A DNA stretch of 64,000 nt from Streptomyces sp. HPF1205 (GCF_020400825.1 NZ_JAINVH010000008.1:205560-269559), one strand, 5' to 3'. Shown: positions 16,623-27,547, counted from the stretch's first letter. Made by a program: numbers and translations. The notes: generated by a model not told the origin, from the sequence alone.

Positions 16623-18080
16623 TCACTTCGCCGAGACCGGGACGCGGGGCGTCGCGGCGAACGCCTGCGTCGGGGTCATCGCCCGCCCGCCCACGGTCAC
16701 GGTCCGCCCGGTGGCGACCTCGGCGCACGCCGTGCCCGACGCCGCGGTGATGCCGGGCGCGGCCGGGGCGGGCGCCGTGCTCCCCAGCGCCTCGTCCGAG
16801 GCTCGGGCGGTGCCCGCCCCGGTCGCGGCCCCGGTCGCGGCCCCTGTCGTGGTGGGGGTCGCGGCCGGTCGCGGGGCCGGCCCGCGCCGACCGCCGCCGG
16901 AGCCGGCCCCTGCGGCGATCCGCGGCGCCCGGTCGGCGGCCAGCGCGGCGAACAGGCCCCGGGCCGCCGGGGCGACCACCAGGCGGGCGGGGTCCGACGG
17001 ATCGGGGGCACTCGGCATGGTGGTGAACGAGAACCGTTCGGCCGGCACCTTGCGCACGTCCGAGGCCAGCCCGGCCAGCCTGGACACCGCGGCCAGGCCC
17101 GGGTCCACGGTCAGCGACCTGGTCGCCGCGTCCGCCAGCGACAGCAGCCCGGCCGGGTCGGCCGGCGAACCGCTGCCGCGCATCCGGCGCAGCAGCGAGA
17201 CCAGGTAGAGGTGCTGGGCGTCGGCGCGCCCCAGGTCGCTGCCGTCGCCGAAGGCGTGCCGCGAGCGGAGGAACTCCAGCGCCGCCTGCCCCGCGAGCGC
17301 GTGCCGGCCCCTGGCCAGCTTCAGCCGCGAGTACGGGTCGTACACGTCGCGGTCCACGCACACCGGCACCCCGCCCACCGCGTCCGACATGCGCACCACT
17401 CCCGCGAAGTCGACGAGGACGAAGTGGTCGATCGGGATCCCCGTCAGGGTGTGGACGGCGGCGACCGTGCAGCCGGGCCCGTACTGCAGCGAGGAGTTGA
17501 CCGGGCCGCGCCTGGCCGGGGCGACGCCGCCCCGCGGCCTGCGGCAGGCCGGCAGGTCGGTGACGGTGTCGCGCGGGATGCTCAGCGCGGTGGCGTGCGA
17601 ACGGTCGGCCGACAGGTGCAGCAGCATTTCGACGTCGGCGTTCCGGCCGGGTCCGCAGTCCCCGCCGAGCCGGCAGTCGGCCGGGTCGGCGCGCGTGTCG
17701 GATCCGATGACCAGGACGTTGAGCGGAGTACGGCCGAAGGCGTCCGGCCGCTCGGTGCCCGCGTCCCCGTACACACCGCCGAACAGCGGGAGCTGCCTGA
17801 GATTGCCGTTCAGCCGCAGGTACACGTACGCGCCGGCCCCCGCCGTCAGGAGCACGAGCGCGGCGAGCCCCACCGCCAGCGCGCGCACGATCCGGCGCCC
17901 GCCCGTGGGCCGCGCCGCGACACCGGGGCCGCGGGCGGACCGGCGCGGGATGACGAGGGCGGCGGCCCGCCACCGCGGCACCCGGACGGGGCCGGACCGC
18001 GCGGCGCGCCGCGGCGGCCCCGACACGGGCCGGTCCGGGGCCGCCCCGTCGCGGTGCTCCTGCTCCCGGCCGTCGGCCAT
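16623..18080 (-). CDS. LytR-CpsA-Psr (LCP) family cell-wall glycopolymer ligase
   Basis: A 485-residue protein. A basic cytoplasmic N-terminus is followed by one transmembrane helix (about 64-88) and an extracellular LCP domain: NVLVIGSDTRADPADC, then DVEMLLHLSAD, and SIPRDTVTDLPACRR with the arginines that bind pyrophosphate. Family members attach teichoic acids or other undecaprenyl-linked polymers to peptidoglycan. The C-terminal 90 residues are a low-complexity Ala/Gly/Thr/Pro region. Start ATG 18080 (MADGREQ) is preferred over more upstream codons that lack homology. It is convergent with the zinc-finger operon. Confidence 0.87.
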   Translation of the reverse strand: MADGREQEHRDGAAPDRPVSGPPRRAARSGPVRVPRWRAAALVIPRRSARGPGVAARPTGGRRIVRALAVGLAALVLLTAGAGAYVYLRLNGNLRQLPLFGGVYGDAGTERPDAFGRTPLNVLVIGSDTRADPADCRLGGDCGPGRNADVEMLLHLSADRSHATALSIPRDTVTDLPACRRPRGGVAPARRGPVNSSLQYGPGCTVAAVHTLTGIPIDHFVLVDFAGVVRMSDAVGGVPVCVDRDVYDPYSRLKLARGRHALAGQAALEFLRSRHAFGDGSDLGRADAQHLYLVSLLRRMRGSGSPADPAGLLSLADAATRSLTVDPGLAAVSRLAGLASDVRKVPAERFSFTTMPSAPDPSDPARLVVAPAARGLFAALAADRAPRIAAGAGSGGGRRGPAPRPAATPTTTGAATGAATGAGTARASDEALGSTAPAPAAPGITAASGTACAEVATGRTVTVGGRAMTPTQAFAATPRVPVSAK

Positions 18081-18388
18081 ACGTGTGTGCGCCCTCGCCT
18101 CCGTCCGCGGGCCGGTGGACCGGCCGCCCACCAGCGGAACCTGCAGTATCGCCCACGACCGCGCCGGATCCGGGCCACCCGGCGTGTCGCCCCCGTCGCG
18201 CCGCGTCACGCCCGTGCGCGGACCGACGGCCCCCCCGCCGGTCCGCCGGCGTCCGCCCCTGCCGGGACGCCCCCCGGCCGGCGGCGCCGCGGGACGTCCA
18301 CCGGCCGGCCGCGGCGCGTCACCCGCTTCGCCGCCCCGCTCCGGACGGCGGGCCGCAGCGGCTACCGTGGGCGGGAGAAGGAGGCGCC
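18081..18388. other. Divergent promoter region, LCP gene / MpaB-like gene
   Basis: 308 bp without a gene. Plus-strand TACCGT (18363-18368) is a plausible -10 for the MpaB-like gene, giving a leader of about 14 nt that holds the AGAAGGAGG ribosome binding site. No clear minus-strand promoter was found. Confidence 0.4.
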
Positions 18389-19273
18389 ATGCGCGACGCG
18401 GACCCCGGCCTGTTCGGACCCGATTCGGTGACCTGGCAACTGCACGGCGACCCGATCATGTGGATCGGCGGGGTACGCGCGCTGTACCTGCAGGCCCTGC
18501 ACCCGAAAGCCGTCCGCGCGGTGGTGCAGAACTCCGACTTCCGCCAGGACGCCTGGGGACGTTTGCTGCGGACCGCGTCCTTCGTCGGGGGGATCACCTA
18601 CGGCACCACGCTGGCCGCCGAGCGGGCCGGCGCCCGCGTGCGCGGCATACACCGCAGGCTCTCCGCGACCGACCCGGAGACGGGCGAGCGCTACGGGACG
18701 GACGAGCCCGAACTGCTGCTGTGGGTGCACTGCGCCGAGATCGACTCCTACCTCGACGTCGCACGCCGCTCCGGCTATCCGCTCACCGACGCGCACGCGG
18801 ACGCCTACGTGGACGAGCAGCGCGAGGCGGCACGGCTGGTCGGTCTCGACCCCGCCCAGGTCCCCGCCGACACCGCGGAGCTGAGCCGCTACTTCGAGGA
18901 GGTCCGCCCCCGGCTCGCCGCCACCGCGGAGGCGCGGGAGGTGGCCCGCTTCCTGAAGGCGCCGCCCGTGCCGTGGCCGCTGCTCCCGGCGCGGCTGGCG
19001 CTGTGGCGGACCGTCGCGGAGACCGCCTTCGCGGCGCTGCCGCCGTACGCCCACGAACTGTACGGCCGGGTACCGCCGTCGGCCGCCGCCACGGACCGCA
19101 GGCTGCGCGCCGTCGGGCGGCTGCTGCGCGCGATCCCGTCCACCCTGCGCTGGCAGTTGCCGCCCGGCCACATCCTCAAGGCCGTCGGCCGGCTCGGTCC
19201 CGGCACGCACCCATCGCCCCGCCGCCTGCCCCCGGCGGCCTCGCCGCGCTCGGCCCGACGCCGACACCTTTGA
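18389..19273 (+). CDS. Oxygenase MpaB family protein (DUF2236)
   Basis: A 294-residue protein of the ER/Mpa-B'-type oxygenase family, which includes latex-clearing protein (Lcp)-like haem enzymes. Family features: WIGGVRALYLQALHPKAVRAV, then WGRLLRTASFVGGITYG, and LLLWVHCAEIDSYL with a histidine expected to ligate haem. Many actinobacterial members are annotated only as DUF2236. The substrate is unknown; rubber oxidation should not be assumed. Start ATG 18389 is fixed by AGAAGGAGG. It is followed by the kinase gene on the same strand after 94 nt. Confidence 0.85.
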   Translation: MRDADPGLFGPDSVTWQLHGDPIMWIGGVRALYLQALHPKAVRAVVQNSDFRQDAWGRLLRTASFVGGITYGTTLAAERAGARVRGIHRRLSATDPETGERYGTDEPELLLWVHCAEIDSYLDVARRSGYPLTDAHADAYVDEQREAARLVGLDPAQVPADTAELSRYFEEVRPRLAATAEAREVARFLKAPPVPWPLLPARLALWRTVAETAFAALPPYAHELYGRVPPSAAATDRRLRAVGRLLRAIPSTLRWQLPPGHILKAVGRLGPGTHPSPRRLPPAASPRSARRRHL

Positions 19274-19367
19274 GGGGACATGCCCTGATGCGCTGTGCCG
19301 TGCGCGGTTGGTCACGGCCATACTGTGTGCGGGGAAGCACCGAGGAGTACGGGGGCGGCGGCACGCG

Positions 19368-21584
<2,217 letters not shown>

Positions 21585-21634
21585 GCCGGGTTCGCCGGGA
21601 GCGAGCACGCCCCCGCCCCGCCCCGCGGGACGAC

Positions 21635-21640
21635 TACGCT
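21635..21640 (+). promoter_or_regulatory. -10 hexamer of a leaderless promoter
   Basis: TACGCT is 6 nt before the ATG at 21647; no RBS is present. Confidence 0.5.
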
Positions 21641-21646
21641 CGGCGC

Positions 21647-22351
21647 ATGGAAGAGGTGACCGTCCACCGGGTGAACGGCGTGTCGCTGGCGTGCGGGACG
21701 CGGGGGCCGGCCGGCGGGCCCCCGCTGCTTCTCCTGCACGCCCTCGGGGAGAGCCGCGCCTCCTGGCGGAAGGTCGCGGCAGGGCTGGCCGCGGACGGCT
21801 GGCTGACTCGCGCGCCCGACCTGCGCGGGCACGGGGACAGCGCGTGGCCCGGGACGTACGCCTACGAGGAGATGCGCGACGACGTGCTGGGGCTGCTCGA
21901 CGCGCTCGGGTTGGACCGGGTGACGATCGTGGCCCACTCGATGGGCACGGTGGTGGCCTCACTGGTCGCCATGGACCGCCCGGCCGCCGTGGGCCGCATG
22001 GTGCTGGAGGAGGGGCCGCTGCCCTTCCCCGCGGACCCGCCGCGCCCGGTGCCCACGGCCGCCCCTGACACCCCGTACCCCTTCGACTGGCGCCTGCTGC
22101 CCGCCGTCGCACGCCAGCGCAACGCCCCCGCGCCCCGGCACTGGGAGGGCCTGGCCGACATCACGGCGCCCACCCTGGTCGTCGCGGGCGGCCCCGGCAG
22201 CCACCTGCGCCAGGACCAGCTCGCCCGGACCGCCGACCGCATACCGAACGGCCGCCTCGTCACGATCGAGGCCGGCCACATGATCCACGACGAACGGCCG
22301 GCCGAGTTCCTGGCCGTCGTCCGGGACTTCCTCGGCGCGCCGCCCGCCTGA
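21647..22351 (+). CDS. Alpha/beta hydrolase
   Basis: A 234-residue alpha/beta-hydrolase-fold enzyme. The oxyanion region is LLHALGESRASW (29-40), the nucleophile elbow AHSMG gives Ser98, and EAGHMIH gives His211 as catalytic histidine. DLRGHGDS (58-65) is a family hallmark. The lid region (about 120-170) is Pro-rich and short. The substrate (an ester or lactone) cannot be deduced. A TACGCT hexamer at 6 nt supports a leaderless start. It is convergent with the following TetR gene, 45 bp away. Confidence 0.88.
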   Translation: MEEVTVHRVNGVSLACGTRGPAGGPPLLLLHALGESRASWRKVAAGLAADGWLTRAPDLRGHGDSAWPGTYAYEEMRDDVLGLLDALGLDRVTIVAHSMGTVVASLVAMDRPAAVGRMVLEEGPLPFPADPPRPVPTAAPDTPYPFDWRLLPAVARQRNAPAPRHWEGLADITAPTLVVAGGPGSHLRQDQLARTADRIPNGRLVTIEAGHMIHDERPAEFLAVVRDFLGAPPA

Positions 22352-22396
22352 CCCGCGGCCGGTCGCCGCGGTCAGCCGCCGGGCTCAGCCGACGGC

Positions 22397-22975
22397 TCAG
22401 TCGCCGGGGTGCGCCGCCCAGCCGGACAGCAGGCCCACGGCGCCGCGTACGGCCTGGTCGAAAGGTTCCTGCGAGCCGGCCGCGCGGGCCAGCACGTATC
22501 CGCCCTGGACCACGGCGGCGAGGGTCGCCGCGGTGTCCACCGGGTCGAGACCGGGGCGCAGTTCGCCGGCGGCGACGCCCTCCGCGAGGATCCCGGCGAG
22601 CCGCTCCCGCAGCCAGGCGAAGGTCTCCCGCACGGGCTCGCGCAGATCGTCGTCGGCCACGACCTCCGGGTCCATCGTCATCCGGCCCACCCGGCAGCCG
22701 CGCACGGCGTCGCGCTCGCGCAGCAAGTACGCCTTCGCCCTGTCGAACGACGTCCCGTCGGCGGCGTCCATCTGGGCGTCGGCCTCGGCTCGCAGCTGCG
22801 CGGCGCTGCGGCGCATCGCGGTGAGCGCCAGGTCGGGCTTCCCCCGGAAGTGGTGGTACATACTGCCCTGGCCCGCGCCCGCCCGGTCCTGGATCGCCTT
22901 GGGGCTGGTGCCGACGTATCCGCGCTCCCACAGGAGCTCCTGCGCGCTCTCGATCAAGCGTTCCGCCGTGTCCAT
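22397..22975 (-). CDS. TetR family transcriptional regulator
   Basis: A 192-residue regulator. The HTH lies at about residues 2-50: RLIESAQELLWERGYVGTSP, then GAGQGSMYHHFRGK. The C-terminal half resembles the TetR_C group found in YxaF/LmrA-like regulators (ERLAGILAEGVAAGELRPGLDPVDTA). ATG 22975 is chosen because the HTH begins there and a TACGCT hexamer is 7 nt upstream. A palindrome overlaps that hexamer, so it is probably autoregulated. The neighbouring isochorismatase-like gene lies upstream on the same strand but is separated by a terminator; the target may be elsewhere. Confidence 0.88.
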   Translation of the reverse strand: MDTAERLIESAQELLWERGYVGTSPKAIQDRAGAGQGSMYHHFRGKPDLALTAMRRSAAQLRAEADAQMDAADGTSFDRAKAYLLRERDAVRGCRVGRMTMDPEVVADDDLREPVRETFAWLRERLAGILAEGVAAGELRPGLDPVDTAATLAAVVQGGYVLARAAGSQEPFDQAVRGAVGLLSGWAAHPGD

Positions 22976-22982
22976 GGCCCCC

Positions 22983-22988
22983 AGCGTA
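22983..22988 (-). promoter_or_regulatory. -10 hexamer of the TetR gene
   Basis: On the minus strand TACGCT lies 7 nt before the ATG at 22975. It overlaps the operator at 22986-23003. Confidence 0.5.
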
Positions 22989-23003
22989 CATACCAGTAGG
23001 TAC
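22986..23003. promoter_or_regulatory. Probable TetR autoregulatory operator
   Basis: An 18-bp imperfect palindrome of form GTACnTACnnGTAnGTAC. It overlaps the promoter of the TetR gene at 22397-22975. TAC-rich palindromes of this length are typical TetR sites; binding is inferred. Confidence 0.55.
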
Positions 23004-23031
23004 ACGGCGCGAACGGAGAAGGGGCGCGAAC

Positions 23032-23065
23032 GGGAGGGCGGCGGGCCCGTGCCCGCCGCCCTCCC
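23032..23065 (-). terminator. Hairpin terminator after the isochorismatase-like gene
   Basis: A perfect 15-bp stem (23032-23046 with 23051-23065) with a CCGT loop, 13 nt past the stop at 23078. It separates that gene from the TetR promoter. Confidence 0.75.
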
Positions 23066-23077
23066 GCGTCCCGTGGC

Positions 23078-23647
23078 TCAGCGGGCGAGCCGTACGTCCG
23101 CCGCCGCGACCACCGTGCCGAACCGCGGGAAGTCCAGGGCGACCGCGGCCTCGTGCTCGGCGGCGGTCAGGGCGGACATCGCGTCGTGCGCGAACACCAA
23201 GCGGTAGCCGAGGTCGGCGGCCGCGCGGGCGGTCGACTCCACGCCCATGTTGGTCGCGATGCCGGCCACGACGAGGGTGTCCACGCCGCGCTCGGCCAGC
23301 CGCTGATGCAGGTCGGTGTCGTGGAAGGCGCCGATGGTGTGCTTGACCACCACCACGTCGGCGGCCCGCGCCACTTCGGCCACCAGGTCGCTGCCGGGCG
23401 GCTGCTCCGGCACGCCGGGTCTGCGGACGCGTACCGCCACCACGGGCGCGCCCGCCGTCCGGAACGTGCCGGCCAGCCCGAGCGCGGCCGCGACCACGTC
23501 GGTGCCGGGGTGCGGGGCGAGCGGCAGCGCGACGATCCGGTCCATCAGGTCGACGAGCACGAGCGCGGTGCGGGCGGGATCGAGGCCGGGGCCGAGCGGG
23601 GACTCGCGTGCGGCGCCGGACCGTCCGTCGTGATCATGTGCGGTCAT
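23078..23647 (-). CDS. Isochorismatase-like cysteine hydrolase family protein
   Basis: A 189-residue protein with the isochorismatase fold. Asp33 (LVLVDLMD) and Lys102 (VVKHTIGAFHDTDL) of the catalytic triad are present. The usual cysteine position is Gly135 in GIATNMGVESTARAA. This Gly variant is the rule in the YecD-like subgroup, so it is not a mutation. Classical amidohydrolase chemistry is doubtful and the substrate is unknown. Start ATG 23647 is supported by a leaderless-type -10 seven nt upstream; the frame is open further upstream but without homology. Confidence 0.85.
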   Translation of the reverse strand: MTAHDHDGRSGAARESPLGPGLDPARTALVLVDLMDRIVALPLAPHPGTDVVAAALGLAGTFRTAGAPVVAVRVRRPGVPEQPPGSDLVAEVARAADVVVVKHTIGAFHDTDLHQRLAERGVDTLVVAGIATNMGVESTARAAADLGYRLVFAHDAMSALTAAEHEAAVALDFPRFGTVVAAADVRLAR

Positions 23648-23654
23648 GATCGGG

Positions 23655-23660
23655 ACCCTA
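23655..23660 (-). promoter_or_regulatory. -10 hexamer of a leaderless promoter
   Basis: On the minus strand TAGGGT lies 7 nt before the ATG at 23647; no RBS is present. Confidence 0.5.
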
Positions 23661-23778
23661 TCGGCCCGACAGCGTCCGCGCGTGGTGATCCAAGACGCCC
23701 GTGCGGAGCGGGACTTGACGGCACGGCCGGGCATTCGCATTACCCGAGGACGCGGCCTCGCGGGCGGGTTCGCGCAAC

Positions 23779-23809
23779 TTGTCCCGCTCGTCGGCGTCGT
23801 CGTTAGGCT
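23779..23809 (+). promoter_or_regulatory. Promoter of the DUF397 gene
   Basis: -35 TTGTCC at 23779-23784, a 19-nt spacer, and -10 TAGGCT at 23804-23809. The expected start point is near 23816, giving a leader of about 25 nt with a GGAGG ribosome binding site. Confidence 0.5.
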
Positions 23810-23841
23810 GATGCGGAATCAGTCGTGGGAGGAGCGCGGAC

Positions 23842-24081
23842 GTGGCCGAGAGCACCGCAGGACAGCCGTTGGGCGACGGGAAGAAGCCGCAGATCGACCT
23901 GACCGGGGCCGAGTGGCTGTCCAGCAGCAAGGGTTCGTCGGATGTGCAGATCGCCTTCGTCGAGGGCTGCATCGCCATGCGCGACGGGCGTGATCCGGAG
24001 GGCCCGGCGCTCGTCTTCACCCCCGCCGAGTGGCGGGCGTTCGTCCTCGGCGCCCGGGACGGGGAGTTCGACCTCACCTGA
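23842..24081 (+). CDS. DUF397 domain protein
   Basis: A 79-residue protein. The pattern LTGAEWLSSSKGSSDVQIAFVEG, then FTPAEWRAFVLGARDGEFD, is the DUF397 signature found in many copies in Streptomyces. These small proteins usually sit beside an XRE-family regulator (BldB/WhiJ-like systems) and are thought to be its partner. No XRE gene is adjacent here, so it is an orphan copy. GTG 23842 follows GGAGG. Confidence 0.9.
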   Translation: MAESTAGQPLGDGKKPQIDLTGAEWLSSSKGSSDVQIAFVEGCIAMRDGRDPEGPALVFTPAEWRAFVLGARDGEFDLT

Positions 24082-24111
24082 CGGCTCGGGCGCTCGCGGC
24101 CCCGTCCGCCG

Positions 24112-24311
24112 GTCCGGACCGGCCGCGGCCCTCGCCCGCGCGGCCATCGCCTTCCTCGCCGGCCCCGACCGCCCCACTCCTGCGCGCCTGCCCGGCCCCT
24201 CGCTGCGTGCGCTATTTCGTCAAGGAGCACCCGCGCCGGCAGTGGTGCAAGCCCTCCTGCGGCAACCGCGCGCGAGTGGCCCGCCATCACGCCCGCCACC
24301 GCCCCGCCTGA
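24112..24311 (+). pseudogene. Frameshifted remnant of a CGNR zinc-finger protein
   Basis: One frame encodes AAALARAAIAFLAGPDR (24116 onward), which is how the segment before the CGNR finger normally reads. A second frame, from about 24178 to the TGA at 24309-24311, encodes LRACPAPRCVRYFVKEHP, then RRQWCKPSCGNRARVARHH, a perfect CGNR zinc knuckle. The switch lies near 24168-24180. The N-terminal ABATE domain (about 130 residues) is missing, because the DUF397 gene ends just upstream. No start codon precedes the finger in its own frame apart from one inside DUF397. I read this as a truncated, frameshifted gene. Confidence 0.6.
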
Positions 24312-24672
24312 CCGCCCCGCCTGACCGTCCCGGCTCCCCGGGCGGCACGGCACACGGGCGTGACGGGTGCGCGTCCCCGCGGGGGAGGGCGCGACCGGCC
24401 GGGCGTACGAGGCGGTGCGAGCGCCGCGGGGGGGCGCACGTGGGGCGCATGGGGGCTTTGGGGCAGGGCGATGGCAGGAGAGGGTGGCGGCCGGGACGGG
24501 CGCGGTGGAAGGGTCGGCGCGGGTCGGCCGATCGGTCTCCTGCCAGTGACCGATCGGCGCGGCCGTTCCCCCTCACACAGCGGAGCCGAGGGCGTACGCT
24601 GTGAGGCCACCGGACGGGTGACCGAACGGCCGGGCGTGCGCCGGGCGTACGCCGGGTGGATCAGGGGGGCCG
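24312..24672 (+). other. Intergenic region upstream of the LAL-type ATPase gene
   Basis: 361 bp with no supported gene. TACGCT at 24595-24600 is a possible -10, which would give a leader of about 65 nt. No strong hairpin or operator was recognised. Confidence 0.35.
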
Positions 24673-27447
24673 ATGCCGCCGCAGGACGCGCGCTCGCTGC
24701 TGGAGCGCGACGGCGAACTCGCCGCCGTGGACGCGGCGCTGGACGGCTTGACCGCGGGTCCGGGCCGCGCACGCGGCGGCCTGCTCGCGTTCGCCGGATC
24801 CGCCGGACTGGGCAAGACCACCCTGCTCGCGGAGGTCCGCAGGCGTGCCGCCGACCGCGGCTGCACCGTTCTGGCGGCGCGCGGCGGCGACCAGGAGCAG
24901 CAGGTCGCCTTCCATGTCGCCCGCCAGCTCCTCCAGCCCCGCCTGGCCGGTGCGTCCGACGCCGACGTCCGCGCCGAACTGGGCGGCTGGTACGGCATCG
25001 TCGGCCCCGCGCTGGGGCTCTGCACGGCCGACGGCCCGCCGCCCGACCCTCAGGGCCTGCGCGACGGCCTCGACTGGGTGCTCACCCGCGTCGCCGTCCA
25101 CAGCGCGCCCGTCGTCCTCGTGCTGGACGACGCCCACTGGGCCGACCCGCAGTCCCTCAACTGGCTCGCCGCGTTCGCGCCGCGCGCCGACGAACTCGCC
25201 CTGCTCCTCGTGGTCGCCTACCGGCCCGACGAACTCCCCGCGGGCGCCGAGGCGTTCCGCGGCCTGCCCGGCCGGTCCGGGCACCGCCCGCTCGGCCTCG
25301 AACCGCTCACCGCGACCGCCGTCGGCCGCCTCGTGGGGGACGTCCTCGGCACGGAGGCGGACGAGGCGTTCCGCCAGGAGTGCTGGGCGGTCACCGGGGG
25401 CAATCCGTTCGAGGCCGTGGAGCTGACCGCGAAGGTGCGCGACCGCGGACTGAACCCCGACCAGCACAGCGCGCCCCTGCTGCGCGACCTGGCCGCGGCC
25501 GTCAAGGGGCGCGGACTCATCGCCCGCCTGGAGCGGCTCGGCCCCTCCACGACCCGCCTGGCCTGGGCCGCCGCCGTCCTCGGCACCGAGAGCCGGCTCT
25601 CCCTGGCCGCCGCCGTGGCCGGACTCGGCCCCGAACAGGCCGCCGACTGCGCCGACCGCCTCCGGGAGGCACGCGTCCTCGCGCCCGCCGGCCCCGGCCG
25701 GCCCGGCGGCTCGCAGGCCGCGCCCGGCGCCGCCGTCCTGGAGTTCGTCCACCCGCTCATCGCCACCGCCGTCTACCGGGCGATCCCGGACGCCGTACGC
25801 GTCGCGCTGCACGGGCAGGCCGCGTGGGCCGTGACCGACGCCGGGCTGGGGCCGACCGCCGCCGCCAGGCACCTGCTGGAGACGCACCCGGAGGACGATC
25901 CGTGGGTGGTGCAGCAGTTGCGGGCCGCCGCGCGGGAGACGCTGCGCGCCGGAGCGCCCGAGGCGGCGCGCACGTACCTCGCCCGGGCCCTGCGCGAACC
26001 GCCGCCGCCCGGGCAGCGGGCGGCCGTGCTGTACGAACTGGGCTGCTCCTCGCAGCTGCTGGAACCGGCGATCACCGTGAACCATCTGCGCGCCGCCCTG
26101 GAGGAGCCGATCGCCGACCCCGCGCTGCGCGACGGCATCGTGTTCCGCCTCTCCCAGTCGCTCGCGCACAGCGACCGGCTCAGCGAGGCCGCCGAGGTCG
26201 TCGGACAGGCCGCCAGGACCGCGACCAGCGCCCGCACCAGGCTGCGCATGCAGGCCGAGCAGTTCATGTGGGACGCCTTCCGGGCCGACGAGCCCGACTC
26301 GCCCGGCAGATCCCGGCGGCTGACCCGGCTGGCCGACCGGCTCACCGGGCGCGACCTCACCGAGCGCTACATCATCGGGCTGCGCGCCTGGGACGCGGTG
26401 CTGCGCGGCGAGCACACCTCGACCGTGCTGCGGCACGCCGGGCGCGCGCTGGCCGGGGGCCTGCCCTGGGCCGACGAGGAGCGCGGCTTCGAGGTGCCGG
26501 TGCTCGTCGCGCTGACGTACATGTACGCGGACCGGCCCGGGCGGGCCGAGGAGCTCTTCGCCACCGGCATCGCCGACTTCGAGCGGCAGGGCTGGCGCGG
26601 CGCCCACCTGTCCTTCGGCTACCTGCTGCTCGGCTACGTCCGCTACCGCGGCGGGCGGCTGGCCGAGGCCGAGGACCTCGCCCGCCAGGGCCTGCGGCTG
26701 GCCGACCGGGTCGGCCGCGGTACGCCCGTCCAGTGGTACTCGGTGGCCGTCCTCGTCCAGATCCTCCTGGCGCGCGGGCGCACCGGGGAGGCCGCCGCCC
26801 TCGCCGACGCGTACGACTTCCGGGAGCCGTTCCCCGCGGCCGTCACCTTCCCCGACGCCCAGGCCGTCCATGGCGAGCTGCTGCTGGCGCTGGGCCGGTA
26901 CGACGAGGCCGCCGCAGAACTCGCCGCCGTCGGCGCCCGGCTGGACCCGCGCGGCATGCGCAACCCCGCGTGGTGCCCCTGGCAGCTCCACCTCGCCCTC
27001 GCGCAGTCGCGGCGCGACCGCGCGAGGGCGAGGCGGACCGCCCTGGACGCCGTGAGGCGCGCCCGCCGGTTCGGCGCCGCCTCGGCGATCGGCCACGCCC
27101 TGCGGGTCGCCGCGGAGGTCGTCGGCGGCCCCGAGGGCCTGACGCTCCTGGCGGAGGCCGTCACCCGGTTGGAGGCCTCACCCGCCCGCCACGAGCTGGC
27201 CAGGGCCCGGGTGGCCCACGGCCGCGCCCTGCGCGCGTCCGGCGCCCCCGAAGCCGCCGCCGACGTGCTCCGGCGCGGCCTGGAGGGCGCCCTGCTCTCC
27301 GGCGCCGACGGCCTGGCCGCCGAGGCCCGCACCGAGCTGTCGCGGCTTTCCGACGAAGGCGTGCCCGCCTGCGACCCGTCCGCCACCTCTGCCGCCGCCG
27401 GCGACCCGCACTCCGCGTCCAAGGCCGCCGCGACCGGAACGGCGTGA
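24673..27447 (+). CDS. LAL/MalT-type ATPase lacking a LuxR DNA-binding domain
   Basis: 924 residues. The N-terminal AAA-type ATPase domain has Walker A GSAGLGKTT (42-50) and Walker B LVLDDAHWAD (149-158), as in large ATP-binding LuxR (LAL) regulators. A long helical TPR-like region (about 400-890) follows. LAL proteins normally end in a LuxR HTH of about 60 residues. Here the helical repeat ends at ARTELSRLSDEGV and is followed only by a low-complexity tail (residues ~895-924). No HTH is visible in another frame downstream, so this is either a diverged, non-DNA-binding STAND ATPase or an ancestral truncation. Confidence 0.8.
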   Translation: MPPQDARSLLERDGELAAVDAALDGLTAGPGRARGGLLAFAGSAGLGKTTLLAEVRRRAADRGCTVLAARGGDQEQQVAFHVARQLLQPRLAGASDADVRAELGGWYGIVGPALGLCTADGPPPDPQGLRDGLDWVLTRVAVHSAPVVLVLDDAHWADPQSLNWLAAFAPRADELALLLVVAYRPDELPAGAEAFRGLPGRSGHRPLGLEPLTATAVGRLVGDVLGTEADEAFRQECWAVTGGNPFEAVELTAKVRDRGLNPDQHSAPLLRDLAAAVKGRGLIARLERLGPSTTRLAWAAAVLGTESRLSLAAAVAGLGPEQAADCADRLREARVLAPAGPGRPGGSQAAPGAAVLEFVHPLIATAVYRAIPDAVRVALHGQAAWAVTDAGLGPTAAARHLLETHPEDDPWVVQQLRAAARETLRAGAPEAARTYLARALREPPPPGQRAAVLYELGCSSQLLEPAITVNHLRAALEEPIADPALRDGIVFRLSQSLAHSDRLSEAAEVVGQAARTATSARTRLRMQAEQFMWDAFRADEPDSPGRSRRLTRLADRLTGRDLTERYIIGLRAWDAVLRGEHTSTVLRHAGRALAGGLPWADEERGFEVPVLVALTYMYADRPGRAEELFATGIADFERQGWRGAHLSFGYLLLGYVRYRGGRLAEAEDLARQGLRLADRVGRGTPVQWYSVAVLVQILLARGRTGEAAALADAYDFREPFPAAVTFPDAQAVHGELLLALGRYDEAAAELAAVGARLDPRGMRNPAWCPWQLHLALAQSRRDRARARRTALDAVRRARRFGAASAIGHALRVAAEVVGGPEGLTLLAEAVTRLEASPARHELARARVAHGRALRASGAPEAAADVLRRGLEGALLSGADGLAAEARTELSRLSDEGVPACDPSATSAAAGDPHSASKAAATGTA

Positions 27448-27541
27448 CGTACCGGGCCCGCGAACGCCGGGCCGCGGGCACGGCCCGGGTCCGCGCCCCC
27501 CGCCCGCCGGTCCCCGGCTCCCCGTCGCGGGACCGGGCCCG

Positions 27542-27547
27542 TACGAT
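27542..27547 (+). promoter_or_regulatory. -10 hexamer of a leaderless promoter
   Basis: TACGAT is 6 nt before the ATG at 27554; no RBS is present. Confidence 0.5.

Noticed and set aside
15682..18156. An 824-codon minus-strand frame spanning the kinase, zinc-finger and LCP genes
   Set aside because: It crosses three real genes in other frames and has low-complexity translation; the LCP gene in the neighbouring frame has clear family motifs.
23078..23647. Missing catalytic cysteine in the isochorismatase-like protein as a possible inactivating mutation
   Set aside because: GIATNMGVEST with Gly at that position is standard for the YecD-like subgroup.
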